Shown here one piece after another: positions 49,560 to 59,930 of a DNA stretch of 64,000 nt. The position numbers and the translations under genes are program-made. This DNA comes from Stictocephala bisonia (taxonomy: Eukaryota; Arthropoda; Insecta; Hemiptera; Membracidae). The DNA lies in the NCBI GenBank assembly GCA_035578905.1, contig JAQJVL010000004.1, positions 6,073,175 to 6,137,174 on the forward strand. The letters are read 5' to 3'. The notes under the pieces are model-generated. The model made no database searches. It worked only from the letters and a program-made list of their open reading frames with translations, and was not told the origin of the DNA. The first letter of the stretch is position 1. Every line of letters begins with the position of its first letter.

Positions 49560-50540
49560 GTATGTGTAAATGGATAGAACAGAGATGAACCAACTTATTT
49601 AGTAACATAATTAAGAAACATATCCTACCGCTCACTCATACACGTACAGTGGTACTGACCCAACCGCCCATCCATACACGTACAGATACAGTGTAAGTGA
49701 CCCACCAGCCCACCCTACACATACAGTGTTAGTGACCCACCCATCCATCCATACACATACATTGTTACATACCATTACATGTACATTGTTGTAATACCAT
49801 TGTACGTGTATGGGTGGGCGGGTGGGTCAATACCACTGTACGTGTATGGGTGGGCGGGTGGGTCAATACCAACGTACGTGTATGGGTGGGCGAGAGGGTC
49901 AAGACTACCGTACGTGTATGGGTGGGCGGGTGAGTCAATACCACCGTACGTGTATGGGTGGGCGGGTGGGTCAATACCACCGTACGTGTATAGGTGGGCG
50001 GGTGGGTCAATACCACCGTACGTGTATAGGTGGGCGGGTGGGTACATGTTTGGATGGGCGGGTGGGTCAATGCCACTGTACATGTATGGATGGGCGGGTG
50101 GGTCAATGCCAATGTATCTGTATGGGCGGGCGGGTGGGTCAATACCATTGTACGTGTATGGGCGGGCGGGTGGGTCATCACCACTGTACGTGTATGGGTG
50201 GGCGGTGGGCCAATATCACTGTACGTGTTCGGGTGGGTGGGTGGGTCATCACCACTGTACGTGTATGGGTGGTCGGCGGGTAATCACCACTGTACGTGTT
50301 TGGGTGGGCGGGCGGGTAATCACCACTGTACGTGTTTGGGTGGGCGGGCGGGTCATCACCACTGTACGTGTATGGGTGAGCGGGCAGGTCATCACAACTG
50401 TACATGTATGGGCGGGCAGGTGGGTCATTACCACTGTACGTGTATGGGTGGGCGGGCGGGCGGGGATTCAAATACCCCGCAGTTGATAACCACCAGCATT
50501 GATACTTACTTATCCATGCTTCTTAGGAGTGCATGTATGT
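49557..50540. mobile_element. Foldback-like minisatellite element inserted in the LINE, 9-bp target duplication
   Basis: CATGTATGT occurs at 49557-49565 and 50532-50540, precisely at the two points where the LINE frame breaks. Removing the insert plus one repeat (975 bp, divisible by three) leaves the LINE in frame. The insert (49566-50531) has short unique ends and a GC-rich minisatellite in two orientations. Units at about 49632-49770 read CATACACGTACAGTGG then GACCCACC; from about 49795 to 50470 they read the reverse complement, CCACTGTACGTGTATGGG then GGGCGGGTGGGTCA. Arms made of tandem repeats plus a 9-bp duplication are the known hallmarks of Drosophila FB foldback elements; Mutator-type elements also make 9-bp duplications. 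No convincing match between the extreme termini was found beyond ATGGATA. No transposase, so non-autonomous. Confidence 0.75.
49795..50470. repeat. GC-rich minisatellite, about 36-bp units, long arm of the foldback-like element
   Basis: About 19 units of GTACGTGTATGGGTGGGCGG followed by GTGGGTCAATACCACT. Subtypes differ in the last part (TCAATACCA, TCATCACCA, TAATCACCA). Frames of up to 235 codons on plus and 139 on minus are periodic artefacts. The short arm with opposite orientation lies at 49632-49770. Confidence 0.95.
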
Positions 50541-50987
50541 TCCATTTACATTGGTAACTTCTTCCAGATTTTCATAAAATCTGTCTTTATCATCTTCTTC
50601 AGCATTCTCTGTGGGAGCATAAATGCTCACCAGCGATATGTTTGAAAACCTTCCTCTAATTCTTATTGTACATAGTCTTTCATTACAAGGATTAAAAGAT
50701 AAAACTGCTTCGCTCCACTTTCTTTTAACTGCAAAACCGGTACCTCCGTAGTATCTATTATAATCACAGCCACTATAATATATCACATACTCTTTGGTAT
50801 TAACTCTTCCTGCCAAAGGCCATCTTGTCTCTTGAAGTGCTACAATATCCATGTTTCTTTCTTCTAGCTCCTTTGACAGAATGTCTATTGCACCTGGTAT
50901 GGCTAAACTTCGAACGTTCCATGTTCCAAATCTCAATTCCTTTATGCAAAGCCGGGTCTTATTCCTTAAGTTCCAGTCCTGTTTCAA
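50541..50987 (-). pseudogene. LINE endonuclease, N-terminal part
   Basis: The minus-strand frame contains RFGTWNVRSL, MDIVALQETRW (the catalytic glutamate of the QE motif), GGTGFAV and LVSIYAPTENAEEDD, the standard motifs of the apurinic-type endonuclease of non-LTR elements. It then meets the 9-bp repeat and terminates a few codons into the insertion (stop near 50525-50523). No ATG lies in frame upstream: the frame opens after a TAG in the 5' leader, and the earliest candidate codons are non-ATG (a TTG at 50987). Either translation starts at a non-AUG codon or the original ATG is lost. Confidence 0.88.
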
Positions 50988-51462
50988 AGCATTTTGTTGG
51001 TGATACGTAACGAGCTAGTTTTTACGAGGCGGGTTGTCAGCCCAACGCTCAACCCCCAACCTGGAGGACCAGGAGTTTGTGATCAGAGTCTTCTTCTCCT
51101 AGGCCAATTGCTTTCACTGCAGCTTCAAGACGTTGGCCTGGCCTCGGTGTTACATCAGAGTGACCTTCTCCTAGCCTTCGGGTACCCAAACCCTATCGTA
51201 CAAGGCAGTACGGGCAGTGCTTATTTGATGGCGGCACTTCCTCGCCATGACACAGCACTATCATCGGGCTCATGTGGACTTGCTGAGTGTAACCCCGCCA
51301 CAGATCACCCTCCCATGCCCTCCGGTGCTGCCGCCTCGGTCCGGGACTGCTTATTCGGGTTACCCCTTATTCGCAGCTGTCCACCATATCTGGTGGAACA
51401 TTCACCATCCGCCACCTGTGACCCACCCTTTACCTGAGGCTCGGTTCCCCTAAAGGGGAGGG
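50988..51462 (-). other. GC-rich 5' untranslated region of the LINE
   Basis: About 475 bp with GC well above the flanks and ending exactly at the target-site duplication. Its extreme 5' end can fold locally (AGGGG/CCCCT around 51447-51458), and ACCCTCCC at 51307-51314 is complementary to GGGAGGGT at 51457-51464 (the last bases fall in the duplication), which could pair the 5' end with a site about 150 nt inside. It is expected to hold the internal promoter. Plus-strand frames across it (50994-51437, 51247-51453) are not genes. Confidence 0.7.
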
Positions 51463-51475
51463 TAAATGTTTAACT

Positions 51476-53172
51476 ACCTGTGTATAATCTGTCCAAACTA
51501 CTGAAAAAGGCGCCAGTCCTCTTTCTCACCATTGTTTTGCATGATTCTGAAATGGATTATGGAAAATAAGTTCCTTCATTCAATATTCCCATTACCTGTT
51601 ATAAAAAAACCAAGTTCATTATACGATACACTGTTTATAGAAATATTTGCTGCCTTTAAATGTTTTAAACTTACATTATGATACTGAAGTTGATTCACAT
51701 CTAGTTAGCTAGTGGCAGAATTTTCTCTGTTTATCGTGAGGTTTTGTATGGGCTAAAACCTTTTCAATGATATGTAGAGTTTTGTTAGTAATTAATCAAT
51801 AAAATTAAGTAAATAGATTATGTTATAATAAATTATAAGTCATTAAGAATGTTTTGGATGTGTTATAACACCTAAAATATAATGTAACGGTATAATACAA
51901 TTACTTCACATTGTCAAAATAAAGGCATAATTTGGTCCACTAGTGTAACAAGGAGTGTCAAATACGTCCGTTGTGTTCTTACAAGTGGCCAGTTGACGTG
52001 CTTAATCTCGGACAAGCATTGTTCATGTACTTATTTATTTTATGTTCGCTGCCTAAAATATTCTTGTATAAACTGAGATGTATATTAAATAACAAATAAG
52101 TGATGACATTTATTCACAAGTCTTAGAATTTTACAACTACGAGTTTCGTCAAAGCAATGTTGATAAAAAGAAAAAAAATTAAATCAATAATCATATAGGC
52201 CATCTACGACAAGATATTCTCCTATTTGAAACAAAGTGTCACTGTAACGTCTAACAAAAATATTAATTTTTATGGCAATCATGCCAAATTCCCCGCAGAA
52301 AATACACCTTACATTGTAAAAAAAGAAAAAATAAATAAAATAATTATTTTTATAATAATGGAGGTATAATTAACTATACAATCTCTGATAGTAATAATTT
52401 TGGATAGTAACATTGTTTTTTTGATTTATTGACAATATTTTTGTTAAAATTAATAAGTAAACATTTTCATTTATATATTTATTTTGACTTTCTTTTTTTA
52501 ATAATAGAAAATAATAGTTCTTTGAGGACGAAGCTTAAAACCTGTAAATAATATTCACACAGCATACACAAAGTAAAATCATTATTTGATCATACATTGG
52601 AAGCACTCTACAAGTTTTTTGTTCTGCATTAGTTGTATATCAAAGCTATATTGAATTCAATTGTCTTAAAGAGTTTGTGTGCAATTTGTTCCTAAGTGCT
52701 CTTTTACTCAATGTGAATAGTTGAATATTTCCAGCAATTATCACTTATTTACATGAGGATTGAGTAAATAATTTAACTGAGAACTGGACATGTAGATTAA
52801 CGAGTGTAATGAAAATTATTCTATTTTTATTCCACCCTGACATTATCAGGCTGTATTAAAGTTATTTTCAAGCACTTTGTTATTTTATTTCAAAACATAT
52901 AGTCTATACAGTGTGGAAGAAAAGACCTAGAACAGCTTAATTTCTGAACGATTAAAGATAAAGCAACAACATTTGGTACGTCATTACTGAACCTACTAAT
53001 CTACTTTTTGCAGTAACTACCACTTATTTACCATATCAGGGGAGTGGTCTGCAAGGAGTCACAAGAAAATCTTAAACGAGATTATAGGTCAAGAAGTACA
53101 TAAAATTAAGAGTCTTTAGTAGTAGAACATGAACCCACAGATCCGACCTCAAAAGGTCCCCTCTTTAAATAA
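51476..53172. other. AT-rich unique sequence, no gene seen
   Basis: Nothing recognised in about 1.7 kb. Confidence 0.5.
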
Positions 53173-54931
53173 ATGGATGGATGCTGGCAGACGCATCCGA
53201 ACGTCATGTCTATGGAGGCTGGCGAAAGCATCCGAACGTCAATTATATGGATGGAGTCTGGCAGACGCATCCGAACGTCATATCTATGGAGGCTGGCGGA
53301 AGCATCCGAACGTTTTAAAAAGTTACAATGAAGGTCCTGTTCTATACAACTTAATATTCTTTTCTTAGCTCAAGTTAGGAATGTTAATCTTTGTAAGTGC
53401 CTACTGGACTTAAGAAACAGTTTTTTAGGTTAGTTAGTACTTCCAATGCAGAGTGGTCATTATGAATTTGTTTTATTTATTAGCCATACATAAAGAGGAT
53501 TTTCCGTTGAATGCTCAATAAATGGCCCTTCCACTTACCCTTGGATGTACACTCCTACTGATGGGGGTGGGATAGCCATCACCCACCCACCCAGCAGACA
53601 AAACGACAATTCTAGCGACAAAAAAGTATATACAAGTTTGCCAACGTATTTAAATTCTATTTAGTTTTAGGGACATGTAGTTTTTAACTGTTAACTTTTT
53701 TATATAAATGTCACAACAGCCTACAAAAATGGAAAAAATGTTCTTTACAGTAAAACACTGTAAGGTATTTTAATATTATGAAAGTATCCCTTCTAATCGT
53801 ATTATTGTGCGAGAAAGTGGGAGTGAACTTATGGATCAGCACGGCTGAGGATAGGCCAGTGGAGTCAGGGTCGAGGATAAACAACGGTCAACATGGATGC
53901 CTGTCAAACGTTTTACCGAGGGTGTTTTGCGCAATGGAGCTGTTCCAGTATGTTACTATTGTTGGTCATTCACAGATTCCAAGAACTCCCCCTCCCCTCC
54001 CTACTTAAAGTGGTTTATGAAAGTTTAGTGAGGTACTCTAGGTATGCATGAATGAAAATATTCTTTTATGTGAAAAGCAGTTCTTAAGGTGAAAAGTTAA
54101 ACTGCTATCTGTATTGCTGCAAGGTTATAAGTAAAATGAAAAAGTAGCATCACCAGTTATTCTGCTGAAAAAAAAACTTCTATCGTCCTTACTATACATA
54201 TATCAAGTAGTTATTGATCACCATCACTACTGAACGTTGTGTACGTTACGTCGACAATAGTCTGGTGAAAGGCTCCAGTTTTATATCGCCTCCTTTCGGC
54301 GACTACATGTCCACATTGTTTTATTGCATCAAAACTGTTGAATATATAATCATTTTCATTACAAAGCCAGTACATTTTTATCCAGAAACCCAAATAAAAC
54401 TTAAAAAAATCTCTTTAAGTAAATATTGTATTTTATAGTTTATTTAAAATTAGTATATATGATGTGCATGGGTTTCTTCTATATACACAGTATTGATGCA
54501 CATTGCTCGTTAGTCCCCACATAAATAGCACTGCATTGGCCACCGCATACATGACGTTCGGATGCTTCTGCCAGACAACGTACAAGACGTTCGGATGCTT
54601 CTGCCAGCCTCAACGTACATGACGTTCGGATGCTTCTGCCAGCCTCCATAGACATGACGTTCGGATGCGTCTGCCAGACTCCACGTACATGACGTTCGGA
54701 TGCTTCTGCCAGCCTCCAGTACATGACGTTCGGATGCTTCCGCCAGCCTCCATATACATGACGTTCGGTGCCAGACTCCACGTACATGACGTTCAGATGC
54801 TTCCGCCAGCGTCCATAGATATGACGTTCGGATGCGTCTGCCAGCCTCTATCCATATAATTGACGTTTGGATGCTTCCGCCAGCCTCCATAGACATGACG
54901 TTCGGATGCGTCTGCCAGCATCCATCCATAT
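53173..54931. mobile_element. Foldback-like structure with about 140-bp minisatellite arms
   Basis: The left arm (53173-53314) starts ATGGATGGATGCTGGCAGAC and carries GCATCCGAACGTCATGTCTA units. The right arm (about 54789-54929) is its reverse complement unit for unit: the order of subtypes (ATGGATGGATGCTGG, TATGGAGGCTGGCG, AATTATATGGAT, TATCTATGGA) is the same in both arms, with only a few mismatches. The right side has further units in to 54545, so it is asymmetric. About 1.2 kb of AT-rich DNA lies between, with a 76-codon frame (53778-54008) that I do not recognise. No target-site duplication is evident. The repeat family is different from that of the foldback-like insert in the LINE. Confidence 0.7.
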
Positions 54932-54940
54932 ACATGACGT
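54545..54940. repeat. About 41-bp minisatellite, right arm
   Basis: About 9-10 units of ATGACGTTCGGATGCTTCTG followed by CCAGCCTCC and a variable CATAGAC/ACGTAC tail. The same sequence in opposite orientation forms 53173-53314. One unit is truncated near 54765 (ACGTTCGGTGCCAGACT). Frames on both strands (54479-54787, 54510-54935, 54665-54859) are artefacts. Confidence 0.93.
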
Positions 54941-54945
54941 TTGGC

Positions 54946-55163
54946 TACTTATTGGTACTAATAAACTTTGTATTCATAAACAGATATACCTCTACATACA
55001 CGCCATTTGGAGTACTACATGATCCTTTACAACATTAGATGATTATATTGATTACAATGGAGAGTGAAAGGAAGTAGATTGTATTACTTGGAACAATATC
55101 AAAGATTTATGATATTATTATTGTTACTAGTACAAAAGTGAGTCTTAAGATATTTCCTCAAAA

Positions 55164-55203
<40 letters not shown>

Positions 55204-55844
55204 TCTGTGCTAAACAGTCTTAAATAATATTTATATAATTTACATGTCGTTTTATGAACATGCATTATAAGTAAAATGCAGTATTGTATAAATTAGTAGA
55301 TAATAAACTTTGAATTGAAATAAATTGTAGAGATATTTAAGTCGTGTTACCTGAATGCTCCTTTTTCCAAAGGAAGAACATTTTGTTACGCTGTCAACAA
55401 ATCATAAGGAATGCTTGGGGTCGCATACTTCCATCTGTGTTATTAGATGAACTGAGGGTGGAGGGAACAAGCTCTGCCAGGCAGAGGCAGCCCTACATCG
55501 GATATTGAACTGACTCCAGACTGCGGAATTCCCTCAATTCCGCGCGTGTCTTGCGCGTTAAAGCGGCAGTTGCCACTCGAGAAGTAAACATGCCAGGAAA
55601 TTTAGCTCATTCCTTTATCCGACTTTACTTAGTCCTTAAAACAGTGTTGAGAGACTCCTTAGAGTTTGGAGAGTACTAATCTTACTCTACAACGTACTGG
55701 GTAATAGTAACGTACATGTATAAAAACTGTTCCATGATTTGGATATGTCTAATTAATAAAGAAATATAGACAACATTTTTTTAAAAATTATAATTATTAT
55801 TGTTTTTTACTGCACGTGTATGGTCGTATTGACATTTGTTACTG
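54946..55844. other. Unique sequence with poly(A)/(TA)n tract, no gene supported
   Basis: A 22-base A run followed by (TA)n spans 55160-55204. A GC-richer patch at about 55380-55610 contains CGCGCGTGTCTTGCGCG (55540-55556), a near-palindromic CpG-dense sequence. I recognise no family there. Confidence 0.45.
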
Positions 55845-57527
55845 ATAATAAGTTAGGTACTGGTCGCGATAGTAACAGCAATCCTGACTGTCGGCAACTA
55901 GTCACCATAAAAAGTTAGGTACTGGTCGCGATAGTAACAACAATCCTGACTGTCGGCGACTAGTCACCATAATAAGTTAAGTACTGGTCGCGATAGTAAC
56001 AACAATCCTGACTGTCGGCAACTAGTCACCATAATAAGTTAGGTACTGGTCGCGATAGTAACAACAATCCTGACTGTCGGCAACTAGTCACCATAATAAG
56101 TTAGGTACTGGTCGCGATAGTAACAACAATCCTGACTGTCGGCGACTAGTCACCATAATAAGTTAAGTACTGGTCACGATAGTAAAAACAATCCTGACTG
56201 TCGGCGACTAGTCACCATAATAAGTTAAGTACTGGTCACGATAGTAACAACAATCCTGACTGTCGGCGACTAGTCACCATAATAAGTTAGGTACTGGTCG
56301 CGATAGTGACAACAATCCTGACTGTCGGCGACTAGTCACCATAATAAGTTAAGTACTGGACACGATAATAACAACAATCCTGACTGTCGGCAACTAGTCA
56401 CCATAATAAGTTAGGTACTGGTCGCGATAGTAACAACAATCCTGACTGTCGGCAACTAGTCACCATAATAAGTTAGGTACTGGTCGCGATAGTAACAACA
56501 ATCCTGACTGTCGGCAACTAGTCACCATAATAAGTTAGGTACTGGTCGCGATAGTAACAACAATCCTGACTGTCGGCAACTAGTCACCATAATAAGTTAG
56601 GTACTGGTCGCGATAGTAACAACAATCCTGACTGTCGGCAACTAGTCACCATAATAAGTTAGGTACTGGTCGCGATAGTAACAACAATCCTGACTGTCGG
56701 CGACTAGTCACCATAATAAGTTAGGTACTGGCCACGATAGTAACAACAATCCTGACTGTCGGCGACTAGTCACCATAATAAGTTAAGTACTGGTCACGAT
56801 AGTAACAACAATCCTGACTGTGGGCGACTAGTCACCATAATAAGTTAGGTACTGGTCACGATAGTAACAACAATCCTGACTGTCGGCGACTAGTCACCAT
56901 AATAAGTTAGGTACTGGTCGCGATAGTAACAACAATCCTGACTGTCGGCGACTAGTCACCATAATAAGTTAGGTACTGGTCGCGATAGTAACAACAACCC
57001 TGACTGTCGGCGACTAGTCACCATAATAAGTTAGGTACTGGTCGCGATAGTAACAACAATCCTGACTGTCGGCGACTAGTCACCATAATAAGTTAGGTAC
57101 TGGTCACGATAGTAACAACAATCCTGACTGTCGGCGACTAGTCACCATAATAAGTTAGGTACTGGTCGCGATAGTAACAACAATCCTGACTGTCGGCGAC
57201 TACTCACCATAATAAGTTAGGTACTGGTCGCGATAGTAACAACAATCCTGACTGTCGGCGACTAGTCACCATAATAAGTTAGGTACTGGTCGCGATAGTA
57301 ACAACAATCCTGACTGTCGGCGACTAGTCATCATAATAAGTTAGGTACTGGTCGCGATAGTAACAACAATCCTGACTGTCGGCGACTAGTCACCATAATA
57401 AGTTAGGTACTGGTCACGATAGTAACAACAATCCTGACTGTCGGCGACTAGTCACCATAATAAGTTAGGTACTGGTCGCGATAGTAAAAAACAACCCTGA
57501 CTGTCGGCGACTAGTCACCATAATAAA
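55845..57527. repeat. 62-bp satellite-like array, about 27 copies
   Basis: The unit reads GTTAGGTACTGGTCGCGATA, GTAACAACAATCCTGACTGT, CGGCGACTAGTCACCATAAT, AA. Period is constant at 62 bp with almost no indels, so it is young or homogenised. Variation concentrates at two CpG sites (TCGCGA to TCACGA, GGCGAC to GGCAAC) plus GTTAGG/GTTAAG. Each unit contains the 8-bp palindrome GACTAGTC and often TCGCGA. Confidence 0.97.
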
Positions 57528-58499
57528 TACCGGGCTGAAAACATTAATTGGTTCATCGATAATACGTGCAGTACAACTGGGAAAGAAGAGCATAAAACAA
57601 AAATTCGTTGTGGTCGTCAATCTCGCGTCGTTGTGGCCCTGAAGAAGCACATCATAGTGGCTTTTGTGTACAGGATATTATGTATACAAAAATTAGGATG
57701 AAAAAGTGTTTCTCCTATTTCTAAATGCTGGATTTTACATTTCAAACTAATTGCTTTCGATGTAAACCAAATAAAACGAGTATTTTTAGTATGTACAAAG
57801 CTTCCAGACGCAACAGGAGTACTATGATCCTCTATAGTGTTCCCAGCTCTGGAGTCAATATTTATGTAAATATTTTTTACATTATAATGGTGTAAATATT
57901 TTTTTGGTGCCGTTGCCATCTGAAGCACTAACCAATAGGCTAAGATTTAGATGAGGGTGTGTAAAAATCTTGTAGTTATATGTTCAAAGGTGGGTCATAA
58001 GTGAGAATAATAATACATAAATAAACTCATAATGCAGCAAAGTAGTATGTAGTGTATTACGGAGAGGGGGCAATGTCCTGATTACAAACTGATTTGTATG
58101 GGGAAGGAGGAATGTACAGAATATAGATTAACTTGAGTGCGGACAAGAAGTAGTGTAGAGAATACTGATTGTGTTGAGTGCAGTGAAGGAGCAGTGAATA
58201 GCGTACAAATTGACTTTAGTTAGGAGGGAGAATGTGCAGAATAAAGAGATATTTGCGTGAAGGGACTAGTGACTAGTGTATTACATGGATCACAACAAGC
58301 TATTTATGCGTGTTTAGAGTATACGGTTTACATGTACGAGTGATACGTGGACCGACAAGAATGAGGTGCACTTAGATGAATTCAGTATATACATATCTTA
58401 TGATTTCGTGTTAGCTACCATTATTACTTTGAAAAAACCCGTATATATATATATTTGGAGCAAGGTCCAAAAGCCATGTTATATAAAAAATATAAATTA
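57528..58499. other. AT-rich unique sequence, no gene supported
   Basis: Minus frames at 57465-57650 and 57617-57928 are short and unrecognised. A loose repetition of GGA(G/C)...AGTGTA phrases at 58060-58280 is too diverged to call an array. Confidence 0.4.
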
Positions 58500-59930
58500 A
58501 TTTCCTCTCGCTAAGCTTAATCCAATCCATCGAGCCATTTAAGACCTGCCTCGATGCTTATATTTATGTTGGCCAATCCCTCCGTAAAAGAGCGCAGGGA
58601 CAATATGAAACTATGTGATTGAATTGGATAGATTTCCTGCAGTCACATGACTGTTCTAGTGTCAATCCCCATTTATATTTCCATTAGTTACATCTGCCCA
58701 CGCTAGTTCGGAACCGATTCAACAATGTCCACTCCCTAAGAGGGAGGTTCATCCCACCTACAGGTATTGACGGATCTTTAATAAGGAACTTATTTAGTCT
58801 GTTAAAACTGTTGCACGCTAAGGCTCAGCTAGTATTGGGCGAGAAAATTCGTTCTTCTAAACTGGAAAGCAGTACGTAGAAGTGGGTTTCGAGAATTTTA
58901 ACGACTGTACTGACGGGGGAGATGGGGGCTGTTTAATGGGAAGATGCTGGGCATCGAAGTTCTTATTGAATTCTTCAAGTAGTTCCTCTTGACGACTTTC
59001 TCTGAATGAGCTATATTGTACAGCGCCGGAAGCCAAGAAAATGAAATTGCCATGAGAGTAACACTAATAGCTCTCATGACCCTACTGAGTTTGACATCAA
59101 TCGCTTTAGTATGTACACTGTTTAGCCATACAGAAGCACTGTATTCTAAAGCTGAAGAAACGAGGACAAATCAGTTGTACGTAGGGCGTGTGCGTTGGCT
59201 CCGCAAGTTGTTCCAGCAATATGATGTAGTACAGTTGTCCTGGTTTTGATTTTACCTGCTGTTTTTTTTAAGATTGCTATTAAATGTCAGCGATCGATCT
59301 TAATTTACTCCCAGGTACTGTGGATGATCATTGTGATCGAGTATTACAACATTTAGAAAGATATTCAATTTTCGAATGGCTAGTCGGTTACTTAAGTGGA
59401 AGCAGGCTTTTTTTTAGTTTTTGATGTGTTAGTATTTATCTTCCAGGATCTAAAATATTCCTCCAGGGCTGCAAGATCACTTGTGAGTGTTCCTTCAGTA
59501 GCTGTAAAGTGTTGGTAGACTAAAGCAATATCATCTGCATAATAAAATGCCTAGTCTTTTTGATTGGGATGTCAGCGGTAAATCGTTGAGCAAATTTGGA
59601 GCAAGTACAGACCACTGTGACAGACCATACTTCAGCTTTATAAATGAACTTACCTCATTACCGAGATAAACTGTTATTAGCCTTGCACTAAGCATTGATT
59701 CTAAAAGTCGCAAGAGAAAAATATAAGGAAGGAGGCTCTAGAATTTGAACAACAACCCTTTGCTCCATACTATGTCATAAGCCTCTGTAAGATCAACAAA
59801 AGTTGCAGATGTTTTCAACTTCTTTTCAAACCCATCCTCTATAAACGATGTCAGACCTAGGATCTGGTCGCTACAACTTCGGCCAGTATGAAAAACCAGC
59901 CTGCTAATTGGAATTCCGTGAAATATGGTT
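58500..59930 (-). pseudogene. Degraded Jockey-type LINE reverse transcriptase
   Basis: Pieces of one RT appear in order on the minus strand in several frames: RSCSDQILGLTSFIEDGF and FVDLTEAYDIVW (motif A) around 59875-59760, LLESMLSARLITVYLGNEVS and LSQWSVLAPNL (degenerate motif B) at 59713-59590, and YADDIALV (motif C) at about 59541-59518 after a frameshift. Then come EYSASVWLNSVHTKAIDVKL and SWLPALYNI at about 59140-59000, NRFRTSVGRC near 58700, and a CDC...H...C zinc-knuckle-like C-terminus followed by EAGLKWLDGLD near 58640-58530. The SHTKxxD...WLPxLxNI...NRxRTxxGRC series is characteristic of insect Jockey-clade elements. Stops and frameshifts are numerous. The N-terminal RT, endonuclease and gag-like regions are missing (5' truncation at about 59930). 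The plus frame at 59016-59249 is its antisense shadow. Confidence 0.88.

Larger units (their letters stand above)
47011..51475 (-). mobile_element. Full-length RTE/BovB-type LINE with 13-bp target-site duplication
   Basis: TAAATGTTTAACT is present at 47011-47023 and 51463-51475, exactly flanking the element, the mark of target-primed insertion. On the minus strand the order is: a GC-rich 5' UTR (51462-50988), one long frame encoding apurinic-type endonuclease then reverse transcriptase, the stop, and a short TAAGTAAGAGTAAGTAAG tail. Without a 975-bp secondary insertion (49557-50531, counting one target-repeat copy) it is about 3.46 kb, the size and single-frame layout typical of RTE elements. 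It is disabled by that insertion and by one stop codon. Its order of events is clear: LINE first, minisatellite element second. Confidence 0.9.

Noticed and set aside
49566..50531. Interpretation of the insert as a Helitron carrying a minisatellite
   Set aside because: Helitrons insert without target duplication and end in CTRR after a hairpin; here a 9-bp duplication and a frame-preserving insertion are seen instead.
49779..50557. Overlapping frames of 235, 175, 157, 139 and 102 codons on both strands
   Set aside because: All are translations of the GC-rich 36-bp minisatellite inside the insertion. Several frames on both strands are open at once, which is expected from periodicity.
50994..51453. 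Plus-strand frames of 147 and 68 codons, proline/leucine-rich
   Set aside because: They lie antisense to the GC-rich LINE leader, which ends exactly at the target-site duplication.
59016..59249. 77-codon plus frame with a hydrophobic stretch resembling a membrane segment
   Set aside because: The opposite strand encodes the C-terminal region of a Jockey-type LINE in the same place; the plus frame is its shadow.
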